Source: Microbacterium sp. 1S1 (GTDB lineage Bacteria; Actinomycetota; Actinomycetes; Actinomycetales; Microbacteriaceae). Taken from it: a stretch of 64,000 nt of DNA. The stretch is taken from contig NZ_CP043430.1 in assembly GCF_008271365.1 (NCBI RefSeq), forward strand, positions 2,666,001-2,730,000, in the 5' to 3' direction. The notes under the pieces were generated by a model. The model was not told where the DNA came from. It made no database searches and saw nothing but the letters and a program-made list of their open reading frames with translations. Position 1 is the first letter of the stretch; each line of letters begins with the position of its first letter. The translations under genes and the position numbers were made by a program. Below, one piece after another: positions 8,015-16,235 of the stretch.

Positions 8015-9514
8015 ATGGTCAATCGACTTGTAGCCGTGGATGACTCGGACTACCGCCTGCCCGAGCCCGTGCGGGAGGGCATCGCGAGAGACGCAACGAA
8101 CAACGAAACCGAACTAGGTGCAACCCTCGCAAGCACGTACACGGATCAGGCGCGCATGGGGATCGTTCTGCCCACGGAGATGACCTTCGAGGGAATCCAG
8201 GCCGCTTGCGACTCCGCAGAAGCGCTGGGGACACGCGTTTTGGCGGCGGGAGAGATCACCACAGACCAGACGTTGCAGATCAAGTGCAACTGCGACCTGT
8301 CCGGGCTAACCATCAACTACACCGGAACCGGGACTGCGGTTCGGGCTGGCACCCAAACGGGCTACGTCATTCACAAGGACATGCGCCTCCCCGTGGTCCG
8401 CAACGCAAACAAGGTCGGCAAAGGATGGGCAAGCGTTGCCGGGAGCATCGGCGTCGACCTAGTGAACATCTACACCGCACAGGTGTTCGTGCCGCGAGTG
8501 ACCGGCTTCGAGGTGGGTCTTCGCGAGTACGGGATGAACGGGAACGGGATCTCCTACGTCACAGTCATGGTCGGGCACCTGGCTGACAACAAGATCAACC
8601 AGAAACTCGACGCCGATTCGACCGGATGGGCCAACCAGATCACTCACATCGGTGGACGGTGGTCGCACAGTTCCGGGGAGGGCCCCAACGCGGCAGGAAC
8701 GCGCCACATCCTTCTGGTGAATCTGACGGGCAACGCCGACCCGAACAACAACGTCTGGCTCAACCCGTCGCTCGAGTCCCCGGCAGTTGTCGAGTACACC
8801 ATCGATGTGGACGGGGGATCGTACAACCAGTGGATCAACCCGCGATTCGAGTTCACCTCCGGGCAGTCGAAGATCAGGTGGGGCTCAGCAGCCGTGCGCA
8901 ACTTCATCTTCGGCGGTAACCAGATCGACAACATTGCCGAGACGTGGGAGACTGGCGCCGTTTCCAACTCGTTCATCGGGACCAACAAGTATCGATTCTT
9001 CGGCTCCGGGAACAACGGGGGAACGATCTTCGAGTCGGAGTCCAGTAGCACCCACCCGGCTTGGTCGATCCTTCGAACGGGTGGGACGGCTGCCGGTGAC
9101 GACCCGGCGACCGCGTACACGCAGCGCTCCGAGTCGAACATCCACAAGCTGAAGAGGTTCAACGACGCCGCCGACCGGGTGAGAATCGACGGGAGTGCAG
9201 GACAGGTGTTGGTGGGCAACGGAACCGCTACACCCGTCGCGGGCCTGTCTGGTGCTGGCGGCGCTCTCTTCACCACCGCAGGCACGACGTCCTTCGGCCC
9301 ACCGGTCACCAACACCATCGACAGCGGAACGCCGACCGGGCGCTGGAGGTACGTGCGAGCCGCCACGGCGGTAGTCACGGGGGTCTTTACCACCGCGTCG
9401 CGGCCCTCGGCGGCTACAGTCGGCGTTGGGGGCAGCATCTACGACTCTGACCTGACGATACCGCTCTATTCAGACGGCTCCGCATGGCGCGACGCCACGG
9501 GAGCTTTGCGGTAG
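8015..9514 (+). CDS. Phage tail-spike/tail-fibre-like protein with predicted beta-helix
   Basis: A 499-residue protein. ATG 8015 has GGAG nine bases upstream. The N-terminal 40 residues look like a virion-attachment region. Residues about 45-330 show a beta-solenoid pattern typical of pectate-lyase-fold tail spikes: repeated short strands rich in Asn, Gly, Thr and Ile, for example CNCDLSGLTINYTGTGTAVR and the WINPRFEFTSGQSKIRWG turn region. The last 100 residues (VGNGTATPVAG through IPLYSDGSAWRDATGAL) match the C-terminal tail seen in many actinophage tail proteins. It probably binds or cleaves host surface glycans. It appears intact although the rest of the tail module is broken. Confidence 0.8.
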   Translation: MVNRLVAVDDSDYRLPEPVREGIARDATNNETELGATLASTYTDQARMGIVLPTEMTFEGIQAACDSAEALGTRVLAAGEITTDQTLQIKCNCDLSGLTINYTGTGTAVRAGTQTGYVIHKDMRLPVVRNANKVGKGWASVAGSIGVDLVNIYTAQVFVPRVTGFEVGLREYGMNGNGISYVTVMVGHLADNKINQKLDADSTGWANQITHIGGRWSHSSGEGPNAAGTRHILLVNLTGNADPNNNVWLNPSLESPAVVEYTIDVDGGSYNQWINPRFEFTSGQSKIRWGSAAVRNFIFGGNQIDNIAETWETGAVSNSFIGTNKYRFFGSGNNGGTIFESESSSTHPAWSILRTGGTAAGDDPATAYTQRSESNIHKLKRFNDAADRVRIDGSAGQVLVGNGTATPVAGLSGAGGALFTTAGTTSFGPPVTNTIDSGTPTGRWRYVRAATAVVTGVFTTASRPSAATVGVGGSIYDSDLTIPLYSDGSAWRDATGALR

Positions 9515-9523
9515 CTCCATGTC

Positions 9524-9561
9524 GGAGATGCCCACCAGAGCGGGAGCAGGTGGGCATCTCC
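9524..9561. terminator. Long hairpin after the tail-spike gene
   Basis: GGAGATGCCCACC pairs perfectly with GGTGGGCATCTCC around a 12-base loop, 10 bases after the stop. There is no T tract. It may stop transcription from either side. Confidence 0.6.
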
Positions 9562-9620
9562 GGTACCGATCAGCTTGTAGCCGTGCATGCTAGGACCTAA
9601 GCTCACTTACTCCGCGACCG

Positions 9621-10475
9621 CTATGCCAACTCGTCTGTGGGTGGGGCGATCTCGATGCCTTCGGCAGCGAACATCATTTCTGCGCATTCCTGAATGGCAC
9701 TCGCTTTGAAGACGATGCCAAGCCCAAGCACCTCCGAACCGACTGCCATCGTGGCGGTCGGCACATCAACGACCTGCCAACTCGACTGACGTACATGCAT
9801 CGCCGCTACGATGCCGAGCAAGTGCAATCGGGCGCCACCGACGTGAACCGTCCCTGCCCGGTCTCTGTATCCGTTGCGGTCATAGATGAAGACCGGGCTT
9901 CCGCTAGACCCGGGGAAGACTGCGGCGTCAATCAGGAACGCGGGCTGCCCACGGTAGTCAATCTGAAGAGGGGTTGCCGTTGCTCCGCTCCTCATGATTG
10001 GCAGGAAATTCTCGGTGTCGAAGATCCCATTGGGGTATCCGACAAACTTGACTTCTTCAATCGCGTCGAGCTCTTCGGCCTGACTCTTGGTTAGAAGCAT
10101 CGAGGACGGAATCTGCACGAAGTACGGCGCGAGACCTTGAGCGGCCATGGAATTGGCGATGGTAGCGAACGGCATGACCGCAACGTCAACTGACGGGTCG
10201 GGATGTCCGTGCCATGGTTTCGCATCCATGCCCTCGACAGGTGTGGTGACCCGAAGATTGGTCGGACGTCCATTTCGAGCGCCGATCATCGAGAAGTCAA
10301 CACGGTCGAACCCCTCGAGAACGTGCTTGTTCGTTACCAGAGTCGTGTACGAGCCGCCGTCCGGGGAGGGATAGTCCACCAGGAATCCTGTTCCCGTGCT
10401 CACCTCGCCATTCGAGCCATGTGCCGTGATGTACACAGTCGTGTAGAACAGTTGCTCCGCGGTTGTCATGCCCAT
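9621..10475 (-). CDS. Trypsin-like serine protease (stand-alone)
   Basis: A 284-residue cytoplasmic protein (no signal peptide) with a chymotrypsin-fold protease domain. The catalytic His lies in TNKHVLEG (residue 51), Asp in VDVAVMPF (near residue 100), and the nucleophile Ser in FPGSSGSPVF (near residue 196). Intracellular trypsin-like peptidases of this type occur as effectors or accessory genes in phage-defence islands, where they are paired with sensors. Here the neighbours are a small unknown gene and an OLD-type ATPase on the same strand, but the spacing is loose, so a joint system is only inferred. Start ATG 10475 or 10469. Confidence 0.82.
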   Translation of the reverse strand: MGMTTAEQLFYTTVYITAHGSNGEVSTGTGFLVDYPSPDGGSYTTLVTNKHVLEGFDRVDFSMIGARNGRPTNLRVTTPVEGMDAKPWHGHPDPSVDVAVMPFATIANSMAAQGLAPYFVQIPSSMLLTKSQAEELDAIEEVKFVGYPNGIFDTENFLPIMRSGATATPLQIDYRGQPAFLIDAAVFPGSSGSPVFIYDRNGYRDRAGTVHVGGARLHLLGIVAAMHVRQSSWQVVDVPTATMAVGSEVLGLGIVFKASAIQECAEMMFAAEGIEIAPPTDELA

Positions 10476-10531
10476 CTCGAAAGCTTGCCAGAGTGCAGCC
10501 CACTACGGATAGCAATACATGGAGAGGAACT

Positions 10532-10903
10532 TCACGTCCTATGGGCAAAGCGCGGAAGGTGAGGCTCGGGGCCGCACGGTGATCGGGTGAGTGCGGCCTG
10601 CCCGTACCCCAGAACGGCCGGCGTGGACGGGTCTGGGCGCGACCGGCGATGCTGACCCAAAGCAATCCACAACTCAAGGCCGGGGAGTGTCCTCAGGGCC
10701 GTGCAGAGGGTCGCCGTGTACTCGCCCTCGAAGTACCCAACCCATGTCCCCACGGCCTCAGCGAGCACATCCGTGCGTTCACCCGCGGCGGCCCTGAGCT
10801 CGTCCAGAACGGGCGCCGGGTCAGTCGTGTACCGGTTCCGCGAACAGATCGCATCTAGCTCGACACTCAACTTCAAGCCTGTAGAAAGCCCTCGAGATGG
10901 CAC
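10532..10903 (-). CDS. Unknown 123-residue protein
   Basis: A small soluble protein. The well-formed part is KLSVELDAICSRNRYTTDPA followed by the helical LDELRAAAGERTDVLAEAVGTWVGYFE, which has amphipathic helix character. A TTG at 10876 directly before KLSVEL is a possible start; ATG 10903 gives nine more residues. I do not recognise the family. It lies between the ATPase and the protease on the same strand. The last 20 residues look low-complexity and may be read-through. Confidence 0.5.
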   Translation of the reverse strand: MPSRGLSTGLKLSVELDAICSRNRYTTDPAPVLDELRAAAGERTDVLAEAVGTWVGYFEGEYTATLCTALRTLPGLELWIALGQHRRSRPDPSTPAVLGYGQAALTRSPCGPEPHLPRFAHRT

Positions 10904-11127
10904 AGCCAGACTGTCCTTCCTCCGGCCGAGACCTGTCGAGTGTACGCCGCAGGAGCGACATCAGCATCCGGGCCAGGAGCGGTGATGGCACTCCCCGGTC
11001 AGACCGGCATACTGGTGTGGCCCCTCCCTGCCTCCCCGCAGGGAGGGGCCTTCGTTCTGGCAGGGGTGGATTTGGGGCATTTCGCCCTCAGCGGCTTAGA
11101 AGGCGGGACGTGTGACGCGATATCGCG
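10904..11127. other. Non-coding gap inside the island
   Basis: I see no convincing gene in these 224 bases. They hold one perfect hairpin (11019-11050) oriented as a plus-strand terminator, although no plus-strand gene precedes it. A CGCGATATCGCG palindrome lies near the end of the ATPase gene. The gap may be the remains of a deleted plus-strand phage gene. Confidence 0.5.
11019..11050 (+). terminator. Orphan plus-strand terminator hairpin
   Basis: GGCCCCTCCCTGC and GCAGGGAGGGGCC form a perfect 13-bp stem with a 6-base loop followed by TTCGTT. There is no intact plus-strand gene upstream. Confidence 0.65.
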
Positions 11128-12810
11128 CTACAACGTCAGATGCGAGTTTGCGGTGTCTATGAGCGAGATGAGATCGGCCATGCGCTTCTTTAGGTCCATT
11201 GGCCAAACTTCCACCGGCTTACTGGTTGCAGCTTTGGCAATCGCCACCTTACTCGGCCGCGAGACGTGAATGCGGTCTTCGCCCAGGGGATTCGCGAATC
11301 TCTCCATAGGGCCGAAGCTCTTACGTTGCCTTCCCGCTCCCCGCCCCGGGTGTGCTGCTTCGATGGCTTTGTTGAGGCGAGACTCTTCGACATAGTTCTC
11401 GATGGTGTAGCCAGCAGTAATCCAGACCATACCTTGTTCAGGGTCTTGCTCGATCGCATCTTTGACGCGCGTCTTGGTGGCGTTGAGGCGTGCCCTCGCC
11501 GATTTGCGGTCAGAGTCGATGACAATAGCGACATAGCGGTTAAGCCGGCGGAGCGATATGAACTCCTCTACCTCTTCCTCATCCATCGGGGAGAGCTGGT
11601 TCAATAAGCTACCCCCATAAAACATGATCGAGTAGTGCAGGCCCTCCACAAACCTCCCGGGCGCAAGTTGATCGAGCCAGCTCTTGATGTAGATGCGGTC
11701 CGACGGTCCTTCGACCCACACCACCGCATTGGACTGAACAAGGTCGGACGGTCGATAACCGAGGTCGCTGGCGACACGAGCGTGCTCCTTGCTGCTTCCC
11801 GCAAGTTGAACAGTCGAGCCACGATCAGGATGGTGTTCCACATGGAAGATTGTCCCGATGTGAGAGTCCAGCAGATGGGCTGAGTGAGTAGCAATGAAGT
11901 ACTGATTGCTGGTGTGATTCGCAAGGTACCGCAGCAGTTGACGCTGAAGTAAAGGATGCATGTGCACTTCTGGCTCCTCGATGCAGACGATCTTGTCTGT
12001 CGTCAGCGTGGCCGCTGCCGCGAGGATGACCACCTCATGTACTCCCGTGCCTAGGTTTGCGATCGGTAGAGTGCGCCCATGCTGCGTCACGTGGATCGTG
12101 GAGAGATCGTGGGGGATGTCGATTGTCACGGCCGGGTCATCGAGAACCGTGCGCACGAATTCCTGAATCTCGGCGAACTGCCTACGATCCGCTAACCGCT
12201 CGGTCGTTGGATTCTGAAGCTCCAGGAGCCGCTTCTTTATGCTTCGACCGTTCAGATCCGGGGACTCATCGTTGGTGTTCGAGATCACCCGCGTACCTTC
12301 GACGTACACCACCTCAGGTATAGGCGGGATTTCGCGTGCAATACTACGTACGAGATTCGCGGCGTTCTCTGCGCTATTCGATGTCCAGGAGTTTAGGACG
12401 GCGCGGACCAGTGTGTCCGTCTTCTGAGGGACTCCTTGATCCAAGTGCGGCCGACTTCCTTTCGTGACCCAGAGTGCACCGTCGATGCCCCTCGAGAGCG
12501 AAGGATGCGAAAGGAAGTCGTCCATGTCCTGCGCGACTGCCGCACCGAACTGCCTTCGCAACGTACTCGTGGTGAGGCCGTGTGCCCTCGCATAGAGAGC
12601 TATGGGCTCGTGATTGGCCTCGCCTTGCGGGCGGTCGTGCAACCCGTTGGCCGCCCCCTGTTCAGGCGTCTGATGAAGTACCCGCAGGATGTTGGACTTG
12701 CCTGAGTTATTCTTGCCAGCGATCAGGTTCACCTTGCTCAGCGGTGCGAGCACAGCAAGCCTGGACGAAGGAAAACTCCGGTATCCACGAAACGCAAAGC
12801 CCATCAGCAT
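11128..12810 (-). CDS. OLD-family ATPase with TOPRIM nuclease domain
   Basis: A 560-residue protein. I chose ATG 12810, since the fold begins at MLMGFAFRGYRSF; an upstream frame to 12954 is basic and unlikely. The N-terminal ABC-type ATPase has Walker A GKNNSGKS (residues 32-39) and the signature/Walker B region CIEEPEVHMHPLLQRQLL. The C-terminal TOPRIM domain has the acidic VWVEGPSDRIYI motif and the DSDRK motif, then a GYTIENYV segment as in OLD and DUF4435-type TOPRIMs. Such proteins act as ATP-gated nucleases in anti-phage systems: OLD itself, GajA of Gabija, and AriA-AriB of PARIS. No GajB helicase is present. A stand-alone defence role inside a degraded prophage is likely but not shown. 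Confidence 0.85.
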   Translation of the reverse strand: MLMGFAFRGYRSFPSSRLAVLAPLSKVNLIAGKNNSGKSNILRVLHQTPEQGAANGLHDRPQGEANHEPIALYARAHGLTTSTLRRQFGAAVAQDMDDFLSHPSLSRGIDGALWVTKGSRPHLDQGVPQKTDTLVRAVLNSWTSNSAENAANLVRSIAREIPPIPEVVYVEGTRVISNTNDESPDLNGRSIKKRLLELQNPTTERLADRRQFAEIQEFVRTVLDDPAVTIDIPHDLSTIHVTQHGRTLPIANLGTGVHEVVILAAAATLTTDKIVCIEEPEVHMHPLLQRQLLRYLANHTSNQYFIATHSAHLLDSHIGTIFHVEHHPDRGSTVQLAGSSKEHARVASDLGYRPSDLVQSNAVVWVEGPSDRIYIKSWLDQLAPGRFVEGLHYSIMFYGGSLLNQLSPMDEEEVEEFISLRRLNRYVAIVIDSDRKSARARLNATKTRVKDAIEQDPEQGMVWITAGYTIENYVEESRLNKAIEAAHPGRGAGRQRKSFGPMERFANPLGEDRIHVSRPSKVAIAKAATSKPVEVWPMDLKKRMADLISLIDTANSHLTL

Positions 12811-12967
12811 GCAGCAATCATGCCGTATTAGGAACCGTGTGCCAGGCATTACGGCCCTGAGACTGACGCCGCGGAGCCACGGGAAGGGTGATCTCTTCAC
12901 CCTGCGCCGCCGGATCTTCTGTAGTCGATGCTTAGCGAGCTCGGAAGCTGCCATTTCGGCCGCTGAT

Positions 12968-13839
12968 TCACTTCAGCACTGGGATCGGCGTGAAGCCCGC
13001 CTGTGGCGAGCCGATCTGAAGCTTCACTAGCTGCTCTCCCTCGCGGAAGGCGTTCCACGTTCGGAACAGGTAGAAGAGCGCCTGCCCGGGGACGATCCGG
13101 CGCGACGCTCCGGCTTGCAGGTCGTTGGAGACTCGCCGCGAGAGAGTGAGGAAGGGGTCTCCCGGGCCGTTCTGGATGCCGTCACGGATGCGGTTGAAGA
13201 ACTCGGCCGCGTCGTCGACGTCGAGCTTGGAGAACTCAAGGAACGCGACCCCGAGGGCACTGACGGGCAGACGTAGGTAGCGATACATCCCGCGCGCACG
13301 GCGGGCAGCGAACTCAATGTCAGGGATTGCGAGTACGGCCTCTGCGAGCTCCGACTTGGTGATGCCGGTACTGCCGCCAGGTTGGATGCTGCGTGCTTCA
13401 CATCGCCGGCCTGATAGGCCGCGTAGAGACGTGCGATCGCCCCGACATCCTTCGCATCCGCTCGATCTGCAAGGCCCGTGATAACGAGCATGTCCCCCGC
13501 GTTCCGCGACGAACCAGAGTCCAGCACGACGAGAGCATCCTCGCTGATGCCCCGGACTACGAGCACCCATGCTCCCTTTCCCGCTGCGACGATCGCCTGG
13601 CACCGGTTCTGGCCGTCCACCAGCCGCCCTGCAGTGTCGAACTTGATCGCTTCCCCGGTGACGACCCATCGGTCACTCTGGATGTCTCGCACGTAGCCGT
13701 TGATTCGACTCTTGCGAACGTTGCGGTTGTTGTCGATGTTCAGCGCGAGCCAGCTCACCGCGAGCTCTGGCGTCACGAACACGTACTCGGCTGTTTCGCC
13801 GCCTGGACCGTGAGCAACGGTCGCTGCTTCGTTCTTCAT
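12968..13839 (-). pseudogene. ParB/DGQNR-type phage protein gene, frameshifted
   Basis: Two overlapping frames encode one protein of about 290 residues. The N-terminal part (start ATG 13839) contains NIDNNRNVRKSRINGYVRDI and GRLVDGQNRCQAIV, the ParB/sulfiredoxin-like nuclease core seen in actinophages. The second frame continues with STGITKSELAEAVLAIPDI and runs to the stop at 12968. The frame changes within about 13373-13380, in a CTGGCGGCAGTACC context. A one-base deletion or a sequencing error would explain it. It is the first minus-strand gene of the island after the tRNA. Confidence 0.75.
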
Positions 13840-13931
13840 GGTCTGCCCCTGTCTGGGCGGAGCATCGTGTGTCTCCGCCGTCGAGACACAGTTGTAACCA
13901 AGAAGTTTTCGGGCCGCACTATTGCCGGATC

Positions 13932-13951
13932 ATGTTGCCCAGATGTTGCCC
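13932..13951 (-). repeat. Two direct repeats ATGTTGCCC, possible integrase arm sites
   Basis: ATGTTGCCC occurs at 13932-13940 and 13943-13951, 11 bases apart and touching the att-like core. Paired short direct repeats beside a core are typical arm-type sites of tyrosine integrases. The left island end has no such pair. Confidence 0.4.
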
Positions 13952-14020
13952 GAGCCTCCCAGAGCAACAAAAAACCCCCGGAGAACCGGGGGTTTCGTGG
14001 TGCGCGATACTGGGATCGAA
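13951..14020 (-). repeat. Right copy of the att-like tRNA-Val 3' repeat
   Basis: This 70-base segment spans the 3' end of the intact tRNA-Val(GAC), its terminator hairpin and 18 bases beyond. It is the inverted partner of 6120-6188. Confidence 0.85.
13968..13990 (-). terminator. tRNA-Val(GAC) terminator
   Basis: On the minus strand CCCCCGG, TTCT, CCGGGGG is followed by TTTTTT, a classic intrinsic terminator just after the tRNA CCA end. Confidence 0.85.
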
Positions 14021-14072
14021 CCAGTGACCTCTTCCGTGTCAGGGAAGCGCGCTACCGCTGCGCCAATCGCGC
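13998..14072 (-). tRNA. tRNA-Val(GAC)
   Basis: A 75-base cloverleaf with encoded CCA. Acceptor GCGCGAT pairs with ATCGCGC, the anticodon stem CTTCC/GGAAG encloses loop CTGACAC with anticodon GAC, and the T-arm is ACTGG TTCGATC CCAGT. Its 3' end is the island attachment site, and the gene is intact. Confidence 0.95.
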
Positions 14073-14099
14073 CCGTTGGGGCTATTCAGTTTTCCCGTG

Positions 14100-14170
14100 A
14101 GGTGGCGACGGGATTCGAACCCGTGTAAACGGCTTTGCAGGCCGGTGCCTAGCCGCTCGGCCACGCCACC
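14100..14170 (-). tRNA. tRNA-Cys(GCA)
   Basis: A 71-base tRNA with acceptor GGTGGCG/CGCCACC, anticodon loop containing GCA and discriminator U; CCA is not encoded. It lies 27 bases upstream of tRNA-Val on the same transcript. Confidence 0.95.
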
Positions 14171-14222
14171 GTGTGGATTGACCCCACGTGCCGCCGATCT
14201 TCGAGAAGACCTACTGCACTCG

Positions 14223-14295
14223 AGCGGATGACGAGACTCGAACTCGCGACCCCAACCTTGGCAAGGTTGTGCGCTACCAACTGCGCTACATCCGC
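14223..14295 (-). tRNA. tRNA-Gly(GCC)
   Basis: A 73-base tRNA with acceptor GCGGATG/CATCCGC and anticodon GCC in loop TTGCCAA; CCA is not encoded. It is the first gene of the Gly-Cys-Val cluster, an order common in actinobacteria. Confidence 0.95.
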
Positions 14296-14446
14296 ATTTC
14301 GTTCCCGGTTGTCCCGGGCACTTATGAAACATTAGCCGAAGATCGGCGCTCCGCCAAACCCGCAGCGAATCTCGCGCGTGTCTCCCGGACTGGTCATCGG
14401 GGCACCCGCGGGTCGGGTAGTATCGGTTGACGTACCCCACGGGTAT

Positions 14447-14522
14447 GGGCGATTGGCGCAGTTGGTAGCGCGCTTCCTTCACACGGAAGAGGTCATCGGT
14501 TCGAGTCCGGTATCGCCCACCA
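14447..14522 (+). tRNA. tRNA-Val(CAC)
   Basis: A 76-base tRNA with encoded CCA. Acceptor GGGCGAT pairs with ATCGCCC, and the anticodon CAC sits in loop TTCACAC. It is divergent from the Gly-Cys-Val cluster. A -10 element TAGTAT lies at 14418-14423. A GC hairpin follows at 14535-14557. Confidence 0.95.
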
Positions 14523-14534
14523 CATCCCGCCGAA

Positions 14535-14557
14535 GGCCCCGACGATCCGGGGCCTGC
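14535..14557. terminator. Hairpin between tRNA-Val(CAC) and the GH13 gene
   Basis: AGGCCCCG and CGGGGCCT form a stem between the convergent tRNA and the end of the GH13 gene, and can serve both. Confidence 0.6.
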
Positions 14558-14573
14558 GGCCTTTCCGTAGCCG

Positions 14574-16235
14574 TTACAGGATCCTCCCGTCGCCCGGGCG
14601 GGAGACGCGCAACCAGCGGTATCCATAGGCCGGCAGCTCCAGTTCCACCACGCCGTCTTCCGCGAGGGGTACCCGCTGCTCGCCGAGGAGGTCCACGAGG
14701 GTCGTGCCCGCTGGTTCCTCCAGTCGGAAGCGCGTCGTCGCCAGCCGCTCCGCGAAGTTGTGGAGGGCGATCGTGCGTCCGATATCGGCCTCGAGGGAAT
14801 GCACGAGCACGGCGTCCTCCGGCTGCGCGATCACGCTGAGCGTGCCCCACCCCAGCTCGGGAGACACCCGATAGCGCGCGATCAGGCCGCGGATGAAGTG
14901 CAGCAGCGATCCCGGGTCCTCGAGTTGCGCGGCGGCGTTCACGTGCGCCGGGGCATAGCCATCCGTGGGAAGCGGTGCCACCAGTCGGGAAGCACGGGCG
15001 TCCGAGAACCCACCGTTGCGGTCCGCCGACCACTGCATCGGCGTCCGCACCGCCTGCCGCCCCTCGATGGAGATGTTCTCCCCCATGCCGATCTCCTCGC
15101 CGTAGAACAGCACCGGGGTGCCCGGCAGCGTGAAGAGCAGGCTGTAGGCCATCCGGACCCTCCGGGGGTCGCCCTCCACCATGGGCGGCAGCCTCCGGGT
15201 GATCCCGCGTCCGAACACCCGCTGCCGCTCATCCGGGGCGAACGCGTCGAACACCTCCTGGCGCTCCGCGTCGGTGAGCTTGTCGAGGGTGAGCTCATCG
15301 TGGTTACGCAGGAAGTTCGCCCACTGCACCTCCGGCCCGAGCAGCGGTCGCGCGGTGAGCGCGGCGACGAGTGGCGCGGGGTCACGACGCGCGAGGGACA
15401 GGTACAGCGACTGCATCGCGACGAAGTCGAACTGCATCGTCAGCTCGTCGCCGTCCGCGCCGCCGAAGTACGTCCGCTGATCCTCGTACGGCAGGTTCAC
15501 CTCGCCGAGCAGGATCGCCTCGCTGGACCGGCGCTGCAGGAACCGCCGGATGTCGCGCAGCAACTCGTGCGGATCGGGGATGTCCGCCGTCTTCGGAACC
15601 TCCAGGAGGAACGGGACAGCGTCGACCCGGAACCCGGAGATGCCGAGCTGCAGCCAGAACCCGATGACCTTCGCGATCTCGTCCCGGACGGCGGGGTTGG
15701 CGATGTTCAGGTCGGGCTGGTGTTCGTAGAAGCTGTGCTGGTACCACTGCCCCGACCTCTCGTCCTTGGTCCAGATCCCGTCGGCCTGACCGGGGAACAC
15801 CGTGTTCTTCTGCCCCTTCGGCGGCGCATCGTCGCGCCACACGTAGTACTCGCGGTAGGGCGAGTCCATGCTGCGGAGAGCCGCACGGAACCACGGATGG
15901 CGGTCGGAGGTGTGGTTGACGACGAGATCCACGATGACGCGTATGCCGCGGTCGCGCGCGGTGCGGATCACCTCCACGAGGTCGCCGTGGGTGCCGAGCC
16001 GGGGGTCGACACCGTAGAAGTCGCTGACGTCGTAGCCGTCGTCGAGGTCCGGCGAGGGATAGAAGGGCATGAGCCACAGGCAGGTCACGCCGAGCTGTGC
16101 CAGATAGTCGATCCGCTGAGCGAGCCCGCGGAGGTCGCCGACTCCGTCGCCGTCCGAGTCCAGGAACGTCTCGACGTCGAGACAGTAGACGACGGCCGTC
16201 TTCCACCACAGGTCGCTCGTGTCCGTGATCTTCAT
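14574..16235 (-). CDS. GH13 alpha-amylase family protein, trehalose-synthase-like
   Basis: A 553-residue cytoplasmic (beta/alpha)8 glycosidase. The catalytic residues are visible: nucleophile Asp in GFRVDAVPF (near 205), acid/base Glu in LLGEVNLP (near 240), and the transition-state Asp in LRNHDELTLDKL (near 311). Segments such as WLMPFYPSPDLDDGYDVSDFY and YGEEIGMGENISI match trehalose synthase (maltose to trehalose isomerase) and its close relatives. It is a little shorter than TreS and has no maltokinase domain. It overlaps the LLM oxidoreductase gene (ATGA) and so is translated with it. The pairing of these two families recurs in actinobacteria, but the joint role is unknown. Confidence 0.85.
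   Translation of the reverse strand: MKITDTSDLWWKTAVVYCLDVETFLDSDGDGVGDLRGLAQRIDYLAQLGVTCLWLMPFYPSPDLDDGYDVSDFYGVDPRLGTHGDLVEVIRTARDRGIRVIVDLVVNHTSDRHPWFRAALRSMDSPYREYYVWRDDAPPKGQKNTVFPGQADGIWTKDERSGQWYQHSFYEHQPDLNIANPAVRDEIAKVIGFWLQLGISGFRVDAVPFLLEVPKTADIPDPHELLRDIRRFLQRRSSEAILLGEVNLPYEDQRTYFGGADGDELTMQFDFVAMQSLYLSLARRDPAPLVAALTARPLLGPEVQWANFLRNHDELTLDKLTDAERQEVFDAFAPDERQRVFGRGITRRLPPMVEGDPRRVRMAYSLLFTLPGTPVLFYGEEIGMGENISIEGRQAVRTPMQWSADRNGGFSDARASRLVAPLPTDGYAPAHVNAAAQLEDPGSLLHFIRGLIARYRVSPELGWGTLSVIAQPEDAVLVHSLEADIGRTIALHNFAERLATTRFRLEEPAGTTLVDLLGEQRVPLAEDGVVELELPAYGYRWLRVSRPGDGRIL

Larger units (their letters stand above)
6120..14020. mobile_element. Degraded prophage-like genomic island at tRNA-Val(GAC)
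   Basis: The island is bounded by two copies of the tRNA-Val 3' end. It carries tail-module fragments on the plus strand (6.2-9.5 kb) and accessory genes on the minus strand (9.6-13.8 kb). GC content is clearly lower and codon use looser than in flanking DNA. Two genes carry frameshifts, the tape-measure gene lacks its 5' part, and no integrase, capsid, portal, terminase or lysis gene is visible. This looks like a prophage reduced to a tail fragment plus accessory cargo. Confidence 0.75.

Noticed and set aside
10940..11269. Plus-strand frame with a hydrophobic tail near 11 kb
   Set aside because: It runs through a terminator hairpin and over the end of the ATPase gene and has no ribosome site.
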